Assembly: GCA_029582165.1 (NCBI GenBank)
Contig: CM055869.1
Location: 8,278,425-8,342,424 of the forward strand
Source: Portulaca oleracea
Taxonomy: Eukaryota > Streptophyta > Magnoliopsida > Caryophyllales > Portulacaceae
DNA length: 64,000 nt
Reading direction: 5' to 3'
Positions 1 through 11,360 of this stretch are shown one piece after another. Positions within the stretch are counted from its first letter, which is position 1. Every line of letters starts with the position of its first letter. The notes below the pieces were generated by a model, which saw only the letters and a program-made list of their open reading frames with translations, searched no databases and was not told the origin of the DNA. Made by a program: the position numbers and the translations under genes.

Positions 1-556
1 TTTACACCGGACATTTGTGAAATAATTTTTACCTTACATGACATTAAGTTTTCATATATTTAAACCTCCTAAGATACTTTATAATTGATTTTTGTTGAAT
101 TTTTCAACGAACATTAAAAAAATAAATATGAATTGACTTTTTTTACCCTTGATATGAATTCTTTTTCATTTTTCATTTTCATCATAAGATATTTTTTCCA
201 TTATAATTGATTTTTTTACCCTTGATATTTTATAAGATATTTTATAATTGAGTTTTCATTTTCAGAATGGGTAGGGATTGAGTTTGTGAAGAAATAAAAT
301 AGAGAAAATGTAGGGGTTTAAATTCCATATGAATTAATATTAAGTGTAAAAAAGTTGATTCATAGTTAATTGGAAGTCATAAGAATTAATATCAATGGTA
401 AAAAAGGTCAAGTTATATTTTTCTTTTTAATGTTCGCTGGAAAATCCAACAAAAATAAATTATAAAGAATCTTAGGAGGTTTAAATATATGAACAATTAA
501 TGTCAGGTAAGGTAAAAATTATTTCACAAATGTCGGGTGTGTAAAAATTATTACCA
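1..556. repeat. large imperfect inverted repeat at the window edge
   Basis: Bases 1-150 and about 400-556 are near-complementary copies, sharing ACATTTGTGAAATAATTTTT and TTCATATATTTAAACCTCCT. The left arm runs off the window. Probably a foldback or MITE; no coding content. Confidence 0.7.
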
Positions 557-1114
557 CAAATATCAGGTATGGTAAATATAATTTTCCCAAGAAAAAGTCC
601 TGCGTTTAAGATCATCTCCAACGTTTTTAGTGCTCTTGAAAAGGCAATTTGTATCAAGGGCAGAGAAAGGGTAAAGAGCCGAATGATTTTTTTTTTTATA
701 AAAAAATTTTCATATTTTTGGTCCGAATCATCTTTAGTACATGCCTTTCCTTTTTCCTTTTTTTTTTGAAGGAATACCATAATTTCATATTTGGATATGC
801 TCATATTATTAACTTTAACCATTATACATTTTCCTATTGGTTACCAGTATCTAGTTTCTTAAAACCAAAAAAAAATGACATGGAAGCATCAAAATTTAGG
901 CCTTGTTATTTATCTATTGGTATGGTAAATTGTGAAAAGCGTGGTATGTTGCAATACAGTGTGGTAGGTTGTGATAAAATATATGGTAAGACCTCGTGGT
1001 ATTGTATGGTGAGATGCGGTTGTTTGTAGATAGTGTGGTAACTTGCGCAAATACAATATGGTATCATGAAAAAGAATAGGGCCAAAACAGTTTCTACAAC
1101 TTGGTGTTCATAAT

Positions 1115-1247
1115 TGCAAATTATTACAGGCTCCTGGAGTTTATACTACCAATAGGGTTTGTTCACTATATACTAAGTAGGTCACCTCAATAACATAATT
1201 GTTCACTTACATATATCCTAGAGCATAAACTCCTAGTGCATGTAATA
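1115..1247. repeat. family C MITE-like repeat, copy 1
   Basis: Begins TGCAAATTATTACAGGCTCC and ends CTCCTAGTGCATGTAATA, with TTGTTCACTTACATATAT in the body. It resembles the copies at 10238 and 35519. It lies just beyond the 3' end of the homogentisate dioxygenase gene. Confidence 0.55.
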
Positions 1248-1472
1248 TAAGATTGGTTTAAAATGAAACACAGTTATTCATCCCATAAAATTCATCAGAT
1301 CCCAAATGATGCTTTGGACCATTATTATAATTGCTTTACACACCAAAATGGAAAGTAGAAAGCCCCTTCCCCTTATTTATGTACGCTACACTCCCACCCA
1401 ACTGCAACACTAGCAAACAGTCAACAAACACTGCATCATCATTCGTCAGCTAATACTTCTTAACTCTAGCTA

Positions 1473-4400
1473 TTATGTAGTGGGGCCATTAGAGTTGTTT
1501 GGTTCACTGAAGTGAGACTTGAGCCCAATCCAACACTGATAGTAATCCTTATCCAAAACAGGAGACTCAAGAGCCCAGTGGCATACTCGGGGAATTAGAT
1601 ACGACTCGAACATGAAAGCCATTGTGTCGGTTAGTTTATGTGGCCCTGCATCCTCACCACGCGCAATAGTAGCCTGAACAAATTTAACCCATCAAAATGT
1701 ATCGATACAAATTATGTGAATTTTTGCCAAACAGGGCCAAAGTTTCTGCAGAATTGCGACGTACCTCGTAAGTCTTGGTATCGGGACCGTGTGGTGTCAT
1801 GCAACTGTGCAAGCTTGCCCCACCGGGGAGAAAACCATCAGCCTTTGCCTGCGACATTTGCAAAAGAACACATTCAGTCTATCAATGTTGACCATTATGC
1901 ATTTATGCCAAAGAATATATGTTAAAAGACTCCAATGCAAATATACAACCCTATTGGTTGGCAAAAGCAGAAGTGTACCTCATAATCGCCGTAAATCAGA
2001 CCCATGAACTCACTCATACAATTGCGGTGGTAGTAAGGAGGGCGGAAGGTGTGTTCAGAAACCAGCCACCTTGGAGGGAAGATCACAAAATCAAGTAATG
2101 CCACACCGGGCTTGTCTGTTGGAGCAGTTAGCACTGCAACAAAGATGAGAAACAACCAAGCAAATGGTCATAGTTCGTCTTAATGAAGTATAATGGGAGA
2201 CATTTCTCTGTTGGGGTGCAATTGCGATTATTCACCTGTATTTATTGATGGGTCTGCATGATCTACCAAAACCGTATTGAAAGGGCAAAACTTGCTTAAA
2301 TCATACTGCAAACAGAAATTTGGAATCAATTTCATGTAGAACAACAGTTCAAACTGTTGACCATGACGTCTAATTAATCAGAATGCAACCTAATAGGTTA
2401 ACAGCATAAGGTCCTCAGCAAAACCCGATGAAATGCAGCAAAGTGAATAACCCTCACCATGCTTCACTGCTGAAATGCGGAAAGCTGAAGAGGCAGCAAA
2501 GTTATAACAGAAACACGATAACACATTACCTTGTAAGGGACATAGTTTCCATGCCAAGCAACCACATTGAATGGAGAGAAGTCCTGTTTTGCAGTGAATA
2601 ACTCCCCACCATACTTTTGAACAATAGTGTAGTTTGGACGAGGACTCTGCTCAAACCAAGCAGCAGGAGCTACAAAATCTCTTGCAGCAGCTAGACCATT
2701 GGCACCTACACATAATCACCATTACTTTACTATTCTTTCAAGATGGGTGACGGTGATGGATACATTTTACCCACACAAATAGCCTTAAGAGAACCAAACA
2801 ACACACGTCATACAAGGAAGCTAAACCCACAATGAACAGACTAGCTCTGTATACACGAAAGCATTTTTCACCAGCACCAGGAAAGTGAATTAGATACCTA
2901 TAGGGCCAAGGTCAGGGAGCTGAAAATGTGTCCCAAATATCTCGGCAACATAGCCACGTGATGGACCATCAGGCAAGCTGACAGCAAAACGAAATCCCTG
3001 AGGCACAACGGCAACTTCACCTGGTGCAATTTGCAATCTTCCACATTCTGTTGTTATCCATAACCCTGTGAACTAGGAATATGTCAGAACCCGAAATTCA
3101 AATACTTATACTTGACCAACACATTAGACACAAAAAACACACAAGTCAGCAAGTCTGGCACCCCTTTGGTCCGTACGCAGGATGGCTTGATGAATGATGA
3201 GGCTATATAGGCCAACCAGTAGGAGGCAGGTAAACCAAGCAGCAAAATGGGATGTTGGTCATACGGAAGATTCTCCCCAACAAGGAATGTACCCCCTAAG
3301 AGTCAATCCTGGGAGGTGGGACTGGGAACTCCAAGATAGGAAATGGTGACCATTATGCAAAGGCATTTGAGTAATCCAATGACAAGGTATTAGTCTATCA
3401 ATTAGAGTTTCCTTTACTTGTCTCTTTTGTGTTTCCTAGTTTCTGTGTTTGGGGTTTACAGCCCTCCATACCTACTTCCAAGGGAGGAACAAAAGTGTAA
3501 GGGGGACAAATCTTTAAGATATATTTGCTAGGATCATGACATGAAAGTATCAAAGTAAGAATTTTACGCACTTCCTTTTTGGGGGACGAACAAGAAGTCA
3601 CCATCAGCATTGCAGAAGGCACAATTTTCCATGGATTTGTTCGCAGTATACCTAAAAATCAATACGTGCAGTTGTGACTTAGAATGTATCTCTCATTAAA
3701 AAACACAGCTGATACATATACAAGGATGCTTTTCCTGTTTATATGTATTATGGAATGCAGTTTTTAAAATTTGAAGGGGAAAAAACGAATTAGCCAATTT
3801 TTTTCCCTGATGCATCAGCTGTACCCAAGTCTACAGATAAACATGGACAACTTTTTCCCCTCAGAGCATCCAAGTTTAAACCCCCTATGAGACTATGACA
3901 GATCCAAATACATTCCTGCTCGCAATATCGAAATGTTCCCAGCTTGTCATTGGAACAGATTTAACAATTTGCACATATGATGTGTAACTAGCATCCAGAA
4001 ACTTAAGGGCAGATATTCACGTCAACGGTGGATATGACTTCATCGTTAGCTTCTCATTAAAATTGTCGACGATAAAAAGATTAGCCAAAAACATCCAACT
4101 ACCAATGTCAATATGTCATGAAAGAATTATGTTCAGCTGATCATAAGTTGAACAGTGCTCAAGTTAAAGAAATGTATAAAGATTCTTTTAGACCTACAGA
4201 CAAGATACTTGAGCATTTGTGCTCATGCAACATAAGGAGTAATGTTATATGGGGAAAAGAAAGACTGTTTGCAATTGAGGATCATGGTAAATGTGAAAGA
4301 TGTTATCATGCAAACTCTTTGCCAGCATGATATTCATCAGAAACATTGCAGTACTTCAGAGGTTTGAGATTCAGTCGGCATAAGCAATGCGCAGAAAAGA

Positions 4401-5699
4401 AAAGTTTAGAAAGAAAGATACAAGCTGAAAATAACAAAAAAGGAATACCAATTACATGTGAACTGCATATCCATGTCGGAGATAAGAACTGCCCGCCCCA
4501 CAAACAGTTTGCAAACCATCAATGAAATCAGTGGGGTCTTCAGGAATATCTACAGGCTTCCATCTTAGTTGGGTCGGGTTAGCCGAGCTATTAGCCTGGC
4601 TGAATTCTGCTACAAGCTTCCCATTTCCAGGCACGCGAGGCTTAAAGGGCTCATGTGTAACTGATGGCTTGATACGATATAGCCAACTGCCGAAAACAAC
4701 AGCTCACAACATTAGCTAAGAATCTAAAATCAAGCATGGGCATTGTTGAGACTTAAGCGTAACATACTTGAAGAAAGAAACTCCATATTCGACATAAGAA
4801 GAAAGAGATCAATAAAACAAACAAAAGAAAGACATCTAAGATTGCATAGAGTATCATGACTTCTTGTGGGAGGGATGGAATATAAGTTGGGTACAATTGA
4901 GGCAGAAAATATTTCAGGGGAGGTCATGCAATAAATCATTATCTATGCTGAGAGATTAGTGATGAAACAATTTTAAAATTGGACAACACGTAGTTCATAG
5001 TGAAGCATAATTTGAAACAGAAGGAACATTAACTTGCAATTAATATAAATTGAACTAAAGGGTGTGATGCAAGCCATCCCTTTCTAGGAGAACTCTTAGG
5101 AGTATTATTAATGCACTAATTTTGTTGCAAGTCAAAATCAAAAATAATGATGCTCGAAACAGTAAATACTAATAATCGTTCATCCTTAATTCAATTTGAG
5201 TTAAGGTACAAAGAAATACTAACAAATAACAGTAAATACAAATAATCATTCATCTTTAATGATATTTTTCATTTTGAATTTACTTTTCAATTTTCTGGGA
5301 TATTTATATTAGTCTACTCCATTTAAAGTTATAGGCCTCATTTGGCAACATAACTTTTTCGAGCAAAAAGAGATTTTCGAGGCTAATTAATATTTATTTT
5401 TAATCAATCAAAATAGCTAACAAAAACAAAGTGTTTCATTATTCATATACAATTTTTTGAGTTAGCAGTTTGAACTCAAAAAAGTTATTTTTCAAAAAGC
5501 TATTCCAAATAGCTTTTTAACCATAATTATTTTTGAGACAACTAATTTTACCAAATATTTTTATTGCAAACAACTAATCTAGATAAGTCAAATAAAAAAC
5601 AATTAGGCCCTGTTCTTTTATGCGGTATGACGCGGTATAGGGTGATAAAATTGTGGTGGGTATGGTGGAATTGTGGTGGATTATTGATAAGTTGTGGTG

Positions 5700-5736
<37 letters not shown>

Positions 5737-6474
5737 ATTGGTAATTGTGAAGAAGTAATTAGAAAAAGTGAGTTGAAAAAGTAATGATTAAAAATTTATA
5801 TTAAAAATATATAATAAATTTGAAAAAGTAATTTGTGGTGGATTGTGGTGGAATGGTATGTTGTGAAGGGTTGTAACAAAGTGTGTTGGGCTGTGACACC
5901 ACAGATTGTCAGCCTCTTTAAAGACCAAGACCTTAATTCAAACAGCTAACCTTTAATACAAACATCTACATAAAACCAAATAAAAAAGGAAAAAAACAAA
6001 CAAATAATCAAATATCAGCTACATGAAGAATTTTAAAATTAAAATATACAGCGAAACTGTAGAAGTCACAGCTTTAGCATCACTTCATTCTCATTATCTA
6101 TCAGTATCATTTCCGCCTTTCCGATTACAGATTCCAGATTCAATATTTCACGCTTCAAATTCTACTAGCATATACCTCAAATAATCAACAATATTTCAGA
6201 TTCTAAATTCAAAACACACGAATAGCAGCTAATAATCAATGATATTTCAGAGTCAACAACGATCATACCTACGAAGATTAAGCTTGCGGGGAGCAGTAAA
6301 CGAAGTGCCGGAAATCTGCTCGGCATAGAGTCCGTACGGGCAGACGAGGGGGTTGTTCTGGCCGGCGGGCAGGGCTCCGGGCAGCGCCTCCGACGAGAAG
6401 TGGTTGCCGAATCCCGGCAGGTACTCCAAGTCCGGCGGGAACACGGCGGATTCCGGCGAGGACACTGCTGACAT
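1473..6474 (-). CDS. HGO: homogentisate 1,2-dioxygenase, 9 exons, 456 aa
   Basis: Opens the ring of homogentisate to maleylacetoacetate with O2 and Fe(II) in tyrosine catabolism; the plant enzyme is taken to be cytosolic. Exons (minus strand): 6269-6474, 4456-4686, 3572-3651, 2898-3065, 2530-2705, 2236-2305, 1979-2133, 1765-1848, 1473-1673. Every intron is GT-AG and the total is 1371 bases including the stop. The product aligns end to end with the plant family, including [13 protein letters not shown] near the N-terminus. The iron ligands are in place: H346 and E352 in YHRNCMSEF, and H382 in MTPHGPD, with the same spacing as H335, E341 and H371 of the human enzyme. Length fits the family. The start at 6474 was chosen because the conserved domain begins soon after it, but an in-frame ATG at 6624 remains open upstream. 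Intron 1 (4687-6268) is large and holds MITEs. Confidence 0.96.
5334..5545. repeat. MITE-like element in intron 1 of the dioxygenase gene
   Basis: Begins GGCCTCATTTGGCAACATAA and ends with TCAAAAAGCTATTCCAAATA; ends approximate. The terminal style is similar to the 14461 element. Confidence 0.4.
5606..5932. mobile_element. family A MITE in intron 1 of the homogentisate dioxygenase gene
   Basis: Left end GGCCCTGTTCTTTTATGCGG, right end about AAAGACCAAGACC, TTA on both sides (5603-5605 and 5933-5935). GTTGTGGTGG subterminal repeats and a (TA)n tract at 5705-5732. Confidence 0.7.
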
Positions 6475-6660
6475 GGCGAGCGGAGGTTGTGGAATTTGGG
6501 GAAAAGGTGAAGCAAAAGCGAGGAGGTTGGCGAGGGTTGTTAATGGTGGGGTTGGTAATGGGGGTTGCGTCTTGGTGTGTCGTAAGTCGTATAAACCGAA
6601 GTAGCCATTTAACCAATTTGGCACGTCTTCATTCTTGAGGTGTAATCTGGTTTTGTTGGT
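6475..6660 (-). promoter_or_regulatory. 5' leader and proximal promoter of the homogentisate dioxygenase gene
   Basis: This stretch precedes the chosen start. It stays open in the gene's reading frame up to an ATG at 6624, which would add 50 Pro/Leu-rich residues. No clear TATA box was fixed. Upstream sequence quickly becomes AT-rich repeat DNA. Confidence 0.4.
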
Positions 6661-7543
6661 ATTATGTGAGAGTATGTATACAAGGATAAGATTGGTTCAA
6701 AAATATGTAAATATTGTGTCAAGATTAGTTATATTTTTAGTTAAAATATTTATTGAAATTTTATCTATAAACCTTATTAATATTTACATCAATTTTTATT
6801 ATTATGATATATGCATATATTTGTTGGCAAATTTTGAATTAAATTATAATTTTTATAGATAGTCAATTTTAATAGGTTGTTTCTTTCAGCATGTTGAAAA
6901 TAAATTTACTAATCCTTATTATCTAAGTAAAAATACATGTTTAATTTATTTAACAGTTAAATTTTTCTATAAACCATTTTTTTCTATAAATTATTCAATA
7001 TATTACTCCTTAATTCTACAATTACTACATGGATAAGTGTCATGACACAATTCACCGTCATCACCTAATGTATACTGCCATGAAGTCATCCCAATAAGAG
7101 CATTCCCAATATATTCTTATTACCTTCACATCATCAAAATTAATAATTAAAAATGAAACAGTAATTGACACTCAAAAGTACACTCAATTATAAAGAGAAT
7201 GATTTTAACACTTCACATGAAACACACAATAATCATAAAACCTTTTTCTATAATACATATTATTATTTTTTTATTCTTATCTCTCTTATTATAAGTTTAG
7301 CAATGTATGTACTTAATTTTTTTAATAAGTAATTTAATTACAATAAATTTAACACTCCTAATTAATTATATTTTTGTTTTAAAATTTTAAATTTCTGATT
7401 TAATTAAGATTAATATAATAATTATCAAAAGATTATAAGTATTTATCAGAGATTCTCACACCTCCACAATCTCTTACAACCTCACTCCCTATAGGATACG
7501 AAAACTACATAACAATTTTTTGTGGTCAGATGAAACATTCTAA

Positions 7544-7628
7544 GGTCCTGTTCTTTTATGCGGTATTATGCAGTATAACGCGGTATGGTGTGGTGAAATT
7601 GTGGCGGATTATTGGTATGTTGTGGTGG

Positions 7629-7675
<47 letters not shown>

Positions 7676-7777
7676 AATTGGTAATTGTGAAAAAGCAATT
7701 TATGGTGGGTTGTGGTGAATTGTGGTAGAATGGTATTTTGTGGTGGGTTGTGTAAATCATGCAGTAGTAATAGGGCC
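7544..7777. mobile_element. family A MITE with a (TA)n tract
   Basis: Left end GGTCCTGTTCTTTTATGCGG, right end GTAATAGGGCC. The left flank is TAA; the right flank GAA is imperfect. (TA)n at 7633-7672. Confidence 0.65.
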
Positions 7778-8035
7778 GAAATAACATACCATAATGCCTA
7801 ACACCAAAGCTCTATTTATAGTGAATGCCTAAATACACTTATTAGAGTGAATAACAAAGCTTGGCAACCAAGGTAACACATAAGTCGGCAAAACAGTTAA
7901 GGAAAAAATCAACAACTTCCATATCTCTCTCGGCTTGATTCTCAAATCTCAAGCTTCCACAACTTGTTTTCAACTCTTTTTCCTTGCTCCCCAAGCCACC
8001 GAGACCAACTCAGATTGGTCTCTACATTCAACTGA

Positions 8036-8228
8036 GGCCCTGTTTTTTAGTTGAGTTATTTTCATATTTTGATGGATAAGTTGGGATAATATGATGTTTT
8101 TTGGGAAATTGTGTTTTTAGAGTTGATTTTTTTTTGGTGAATTGTGTTAGATTTAGATAAATTTGAAAGTTAAAATAAGTTAGGATAGATTGGGAAAGTT
8201 ATATCCAACCTGACCAATAAACAGGACC
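8036..8228. mobile_element. family B MITE (193 bp)
   Basis: Ends GGCCCTGTTTTTTAGTTGAG and CCAATAAACAGGACC with TGA on each side (8033-8035 and 8229-8231). The body has repeated GGATAAGTTGGGATAA words. It is related to the copy at 29063-29247. Confidence 0.65.
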
Positions 8229-8878
8229 TGAAAAGGATGCAATTGAAATTCAAACCAGAAGATCTTGTTACAAACAATTAAGTTCTATCAAATGATCTCC
8301 TCGTAAAAATAACTAATACAAATAATTAACAAAAACAACTAACAAAACACCGAAACATCAAACACGTCCTTCAATCTGTAAACGATCTTAATTGTGGTCT
8401 ATAGATTTATGAATGATATAAGGTCTATATTGGGCCAACATCTAACTGAAGGGGTTGTGAAAATGTAGGCTAATTAGTGTATGCAATATGAGCTACCTAC
8501 TTTAGGTTAACTTAAAGGTATATGCGATATGGGCTTTAGAGACTAGAGGTATCTATGGCATGTGGTCATTAGGTGTGGAAAAGTGCATGGGTTATTCCAA
8601 TCTCCAGATGTCCCATGTCTTATTCTTTAGAGAAATAAGAAAGAAGTTATTTATTTTACTTATTTTTATTTGCTTTCTTTATTTTTTGCTTACCTTATTT
8701 AATTTATCTATAATAATTGACATAATATATATTTAAAATTTTATATATTTAATAAGTGATATGACTTATTTCAATCACACTATCTTATTAAAAATTGTAG
8801 AATATATACTTCAAAGTTAATATATTTAAATTATGTAAGTGATGTGACTTATCTTATTTACACTATTTTATCTACTTA

Positions 8879-9147
8879 GGTCATGTTCTTTTATGCGGTA
8901 GGTTGCGGTACGGTATCACACCGCACTCTTTTCCACCACACTTCACCACACCACACCACTCCATTACCATTACCAATATATCTTTTCATTTTTCTCTCTC
9001 CTCACTTTTTTCTTCTATTTTTCACATTCTCTCTCCTAACATACCACACCTACTACAACTTTCACCACACAACTCACCATACTTTTTCAAATTTCACCGC
9101 ACCGCACCATTATCACACCGCAACCAACTGTATAAAAGAACGGGGCC
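8879..9147. mobile_element. family A MITE
   Basis: Left end GGTCATGTTCTTTTATGCGG; right end TATAAAAGAACGGGGCC; flanks TTA and TAA. The CACCACACC subterminal repeats are in reverse orientation to the copy at 5.6 kb. Confidence 0.75.
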
Positions 9148-10237
9148 TAACACTAACACAACCTTATTTATTTTCCCTACTTTACTTACTTACATTTACT
9201 TATCTTTCTAAAGAATATGGATCAAATTTAAAATTTTAACAATTAACTTTTTTATTATATATGATGATTAAATTATTAAATATCAAATTAATATCATTCA
9301 ATCTACAACAAAACTATTTTGCATAATTATAAGTTATAATTTATGAATATATCTCGATTGAAATTTGGTCATAAGACTCCAAAAAGTAAAATTGAAAGTT
9401 ATTTTAGAATTAATGGATGGAAAACGATAGACAAATTAACCTATGTGAATCGATGAATTAACTTGTCATAGATAGGTGGATTGGTAATGCAGCACAAAAG
9501 CTTTGATTAGCTAGGTTGCTTACATATGAGGGATAATATTATGGGCTATGATGCATACACGATAGATGTCCTAATGATCATTTTTGTAATATGATGTGAT
9601 CGATTGCATTATTTTTGGTACTCGTCCTCAAAAATGGAATCTATTTTTCTAAAATTTTCAAAAAAAAAAAAATCATGTAATTTATAGGTTATAGCGTTGA
9701 TACTCATGGCTTGTTTGGTATATGTATAACGGTAATGGAATGAAAGTTCATAATGTGCGTATGAGTAAGAATTCATAATGAGAATGTGAATGATAATTGT
9801 GAATAAAATTTTGTTTGAGAATTTCCAACTTCCTTGTTTATTATGTGGTAATCCAAACTGGGAATACATTAAAGTAAGCCTGAGAATAAATAAGCATTTA
9901 AATAGGGTAAGCTGACATTGATCACTTATGAGTTTCTATTGCAAATTACCACCTCTCCTCCTCCTTATAGATTAGCCGATATTTTCGGTTTTTATTTCTA
10001 TTATCATTCCCTCTTTTTTTAAAATATTTCTACAAAACAAACACCAAAATATATTGCCTATTTATGAATTTTCATTCCTATTCTCCAACTCTCTCGTATC
10101 GAAAACCTCCTCAGAAGATTTAAGCCAAAACCTTATACAAGATTTTGCTTCGATAGAGAGTTTGTTCATGAACAAGTAAAACCTATCCAAACTAACAGTT
10201 TTATCTAACTTCTTGGATACGTTTTTGAACAATATAT
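9148..10237. other. gene-free region
   Basis: AT-rich, with a possible repeat near 9708-10080 (GGCTTGTTTGGTATATGTAT at its left). No gene seen. Confidence 0.45.
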
Positions 10238-10396
10238 ATTGCATGCACCCAGAGCATGTGCTCCAGATATTTATAAGTGAACAATCATTGTAATAAGAGT
10301 GAATAATCTAATATCTATGGTGAACAATTTAATATATGTGGGTGAACAATCATACAATGTATGATCTGGAGCACGAGGAGCACCTAATAAATTGCA
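10238..10396. repeat. family C MITE-like repeat, copy 2
   Basis: Ends ATTGCATGCACCCAGAG and GAGCACCTAATAAATTGCA, with GTGAACAATTTAATATATGT inside. Reverse orientation to the 35519 copy. Confidence 0.65.
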
Positions 10397-10849
10397 GTTT
10401 TTGAAGGGTTGGATATGTATTGTAAACTTAAGGCAAAAAATAAAGTCCCTTATACCAAATTTTACCAAAAACTAAACAAAATAGGGTACATGCTGCCAAT
10501 AAAATTAATAACTAGTATAAAAGATCAAGTAGTGTAAATTAGTTTAACATTCTACTTAATTTTACAACATAAAGTCAATATATGAAATTGTTGGGAATCC
10601 CACAAATATTTAAACATTGGTCTCATGATCAATGGCGAATTCATAAATAAAAACCAAGCGTATTCAAGGTTAAATATATAAAGTTAAAACAATAAATCAT
10701 AAAACTTATAATATTATTTTCACTTTGGTCTTTGTCCTCGATGAGACTCTATGACTTGAAAGTATTCCATAATATCATCATTTAGGACTTTCTTGAAATC
10801 TCATCCTCAAAACAAGTAGGAGTTTGTTTCAAAAACTCGTATGAACTAG

Positions 10850-11360
10850 AAAGAAAATTGATTGATGTGGTTCGGGACTATGCTCCCTATTTTCTTGATG
10901 CTCATTGGGTCGGGCCCACCTCCACCGAGTTGGTCTACCTCATCTTCATTTTCTCTTGACACGCCCATTTTCTCATTGAGCTTGCTGATGGCTTGTAGCA
11001 TGTTATCCATCGCGTGATGTTGTTCATCAAACCTCTTATCCATTTTTTGGTAATGTTCATGGAGGTTAAAAAAAAACCATCCCTTGCATTCTGTTGATCA
11101 TGTTTTGAAGTTGGTTAACAATGAGGGACTCAGGTTAATATTGTGGTTCAAGATCTCTTGTTGTTGCACTTCTTCCATAGCGGTCTTGCAAACTTTGGGT
11201 TGGCTCACGGTGAGATGCAATCTGACTTTGGGATGAGCTTGCCTGATTTGGGGTCTTTGATGAATGATGCGCGCTCGAATACGATCTCCTATCCTGTCTG
11301 TACGTAAATTAGTCAAAAGCTCAAGGTTGACTCTAACACGAACTAACCGATGCATGCATG
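10850..11360 (-). pseudogene. possible retrotransposon gag-like relic
   Basis: Minus-strand fragments in different frames read SSAHHSSKTPNQASSSQSQ, VNQLQNMINRMQGM and MDKRFDEQHHAMDNMLQAIS. This coiled, Gln-rich composition resembles the N-terminal part of plant Ty3/gypsy gag. Frame changes and stops break it. The surrounding 11.3-13.5 kb looks like old retroelement DNA, but I cannot define ends. Confidence 0.3.

Larger units (their letters stand above)
6661..8878. other. gene-free AT-rich region with MITEs
   Basis: Apart from the MITEs at 7544 and 8036, this is AT-rich sequence with a GAGCATTCCCAATATATTC word near 7098 typical of plant MITE ends. Bases 8690-8878 resemble the flank of the 28586 MITE in opposite orientation. 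No coding frame is credible. Confidence 0.5.

Noticed and set aside
8883..9239. His/Thr/Phe-rich open frames
   Set aside because: They are translations of the CACCACA subterminal repeats of a MITE.
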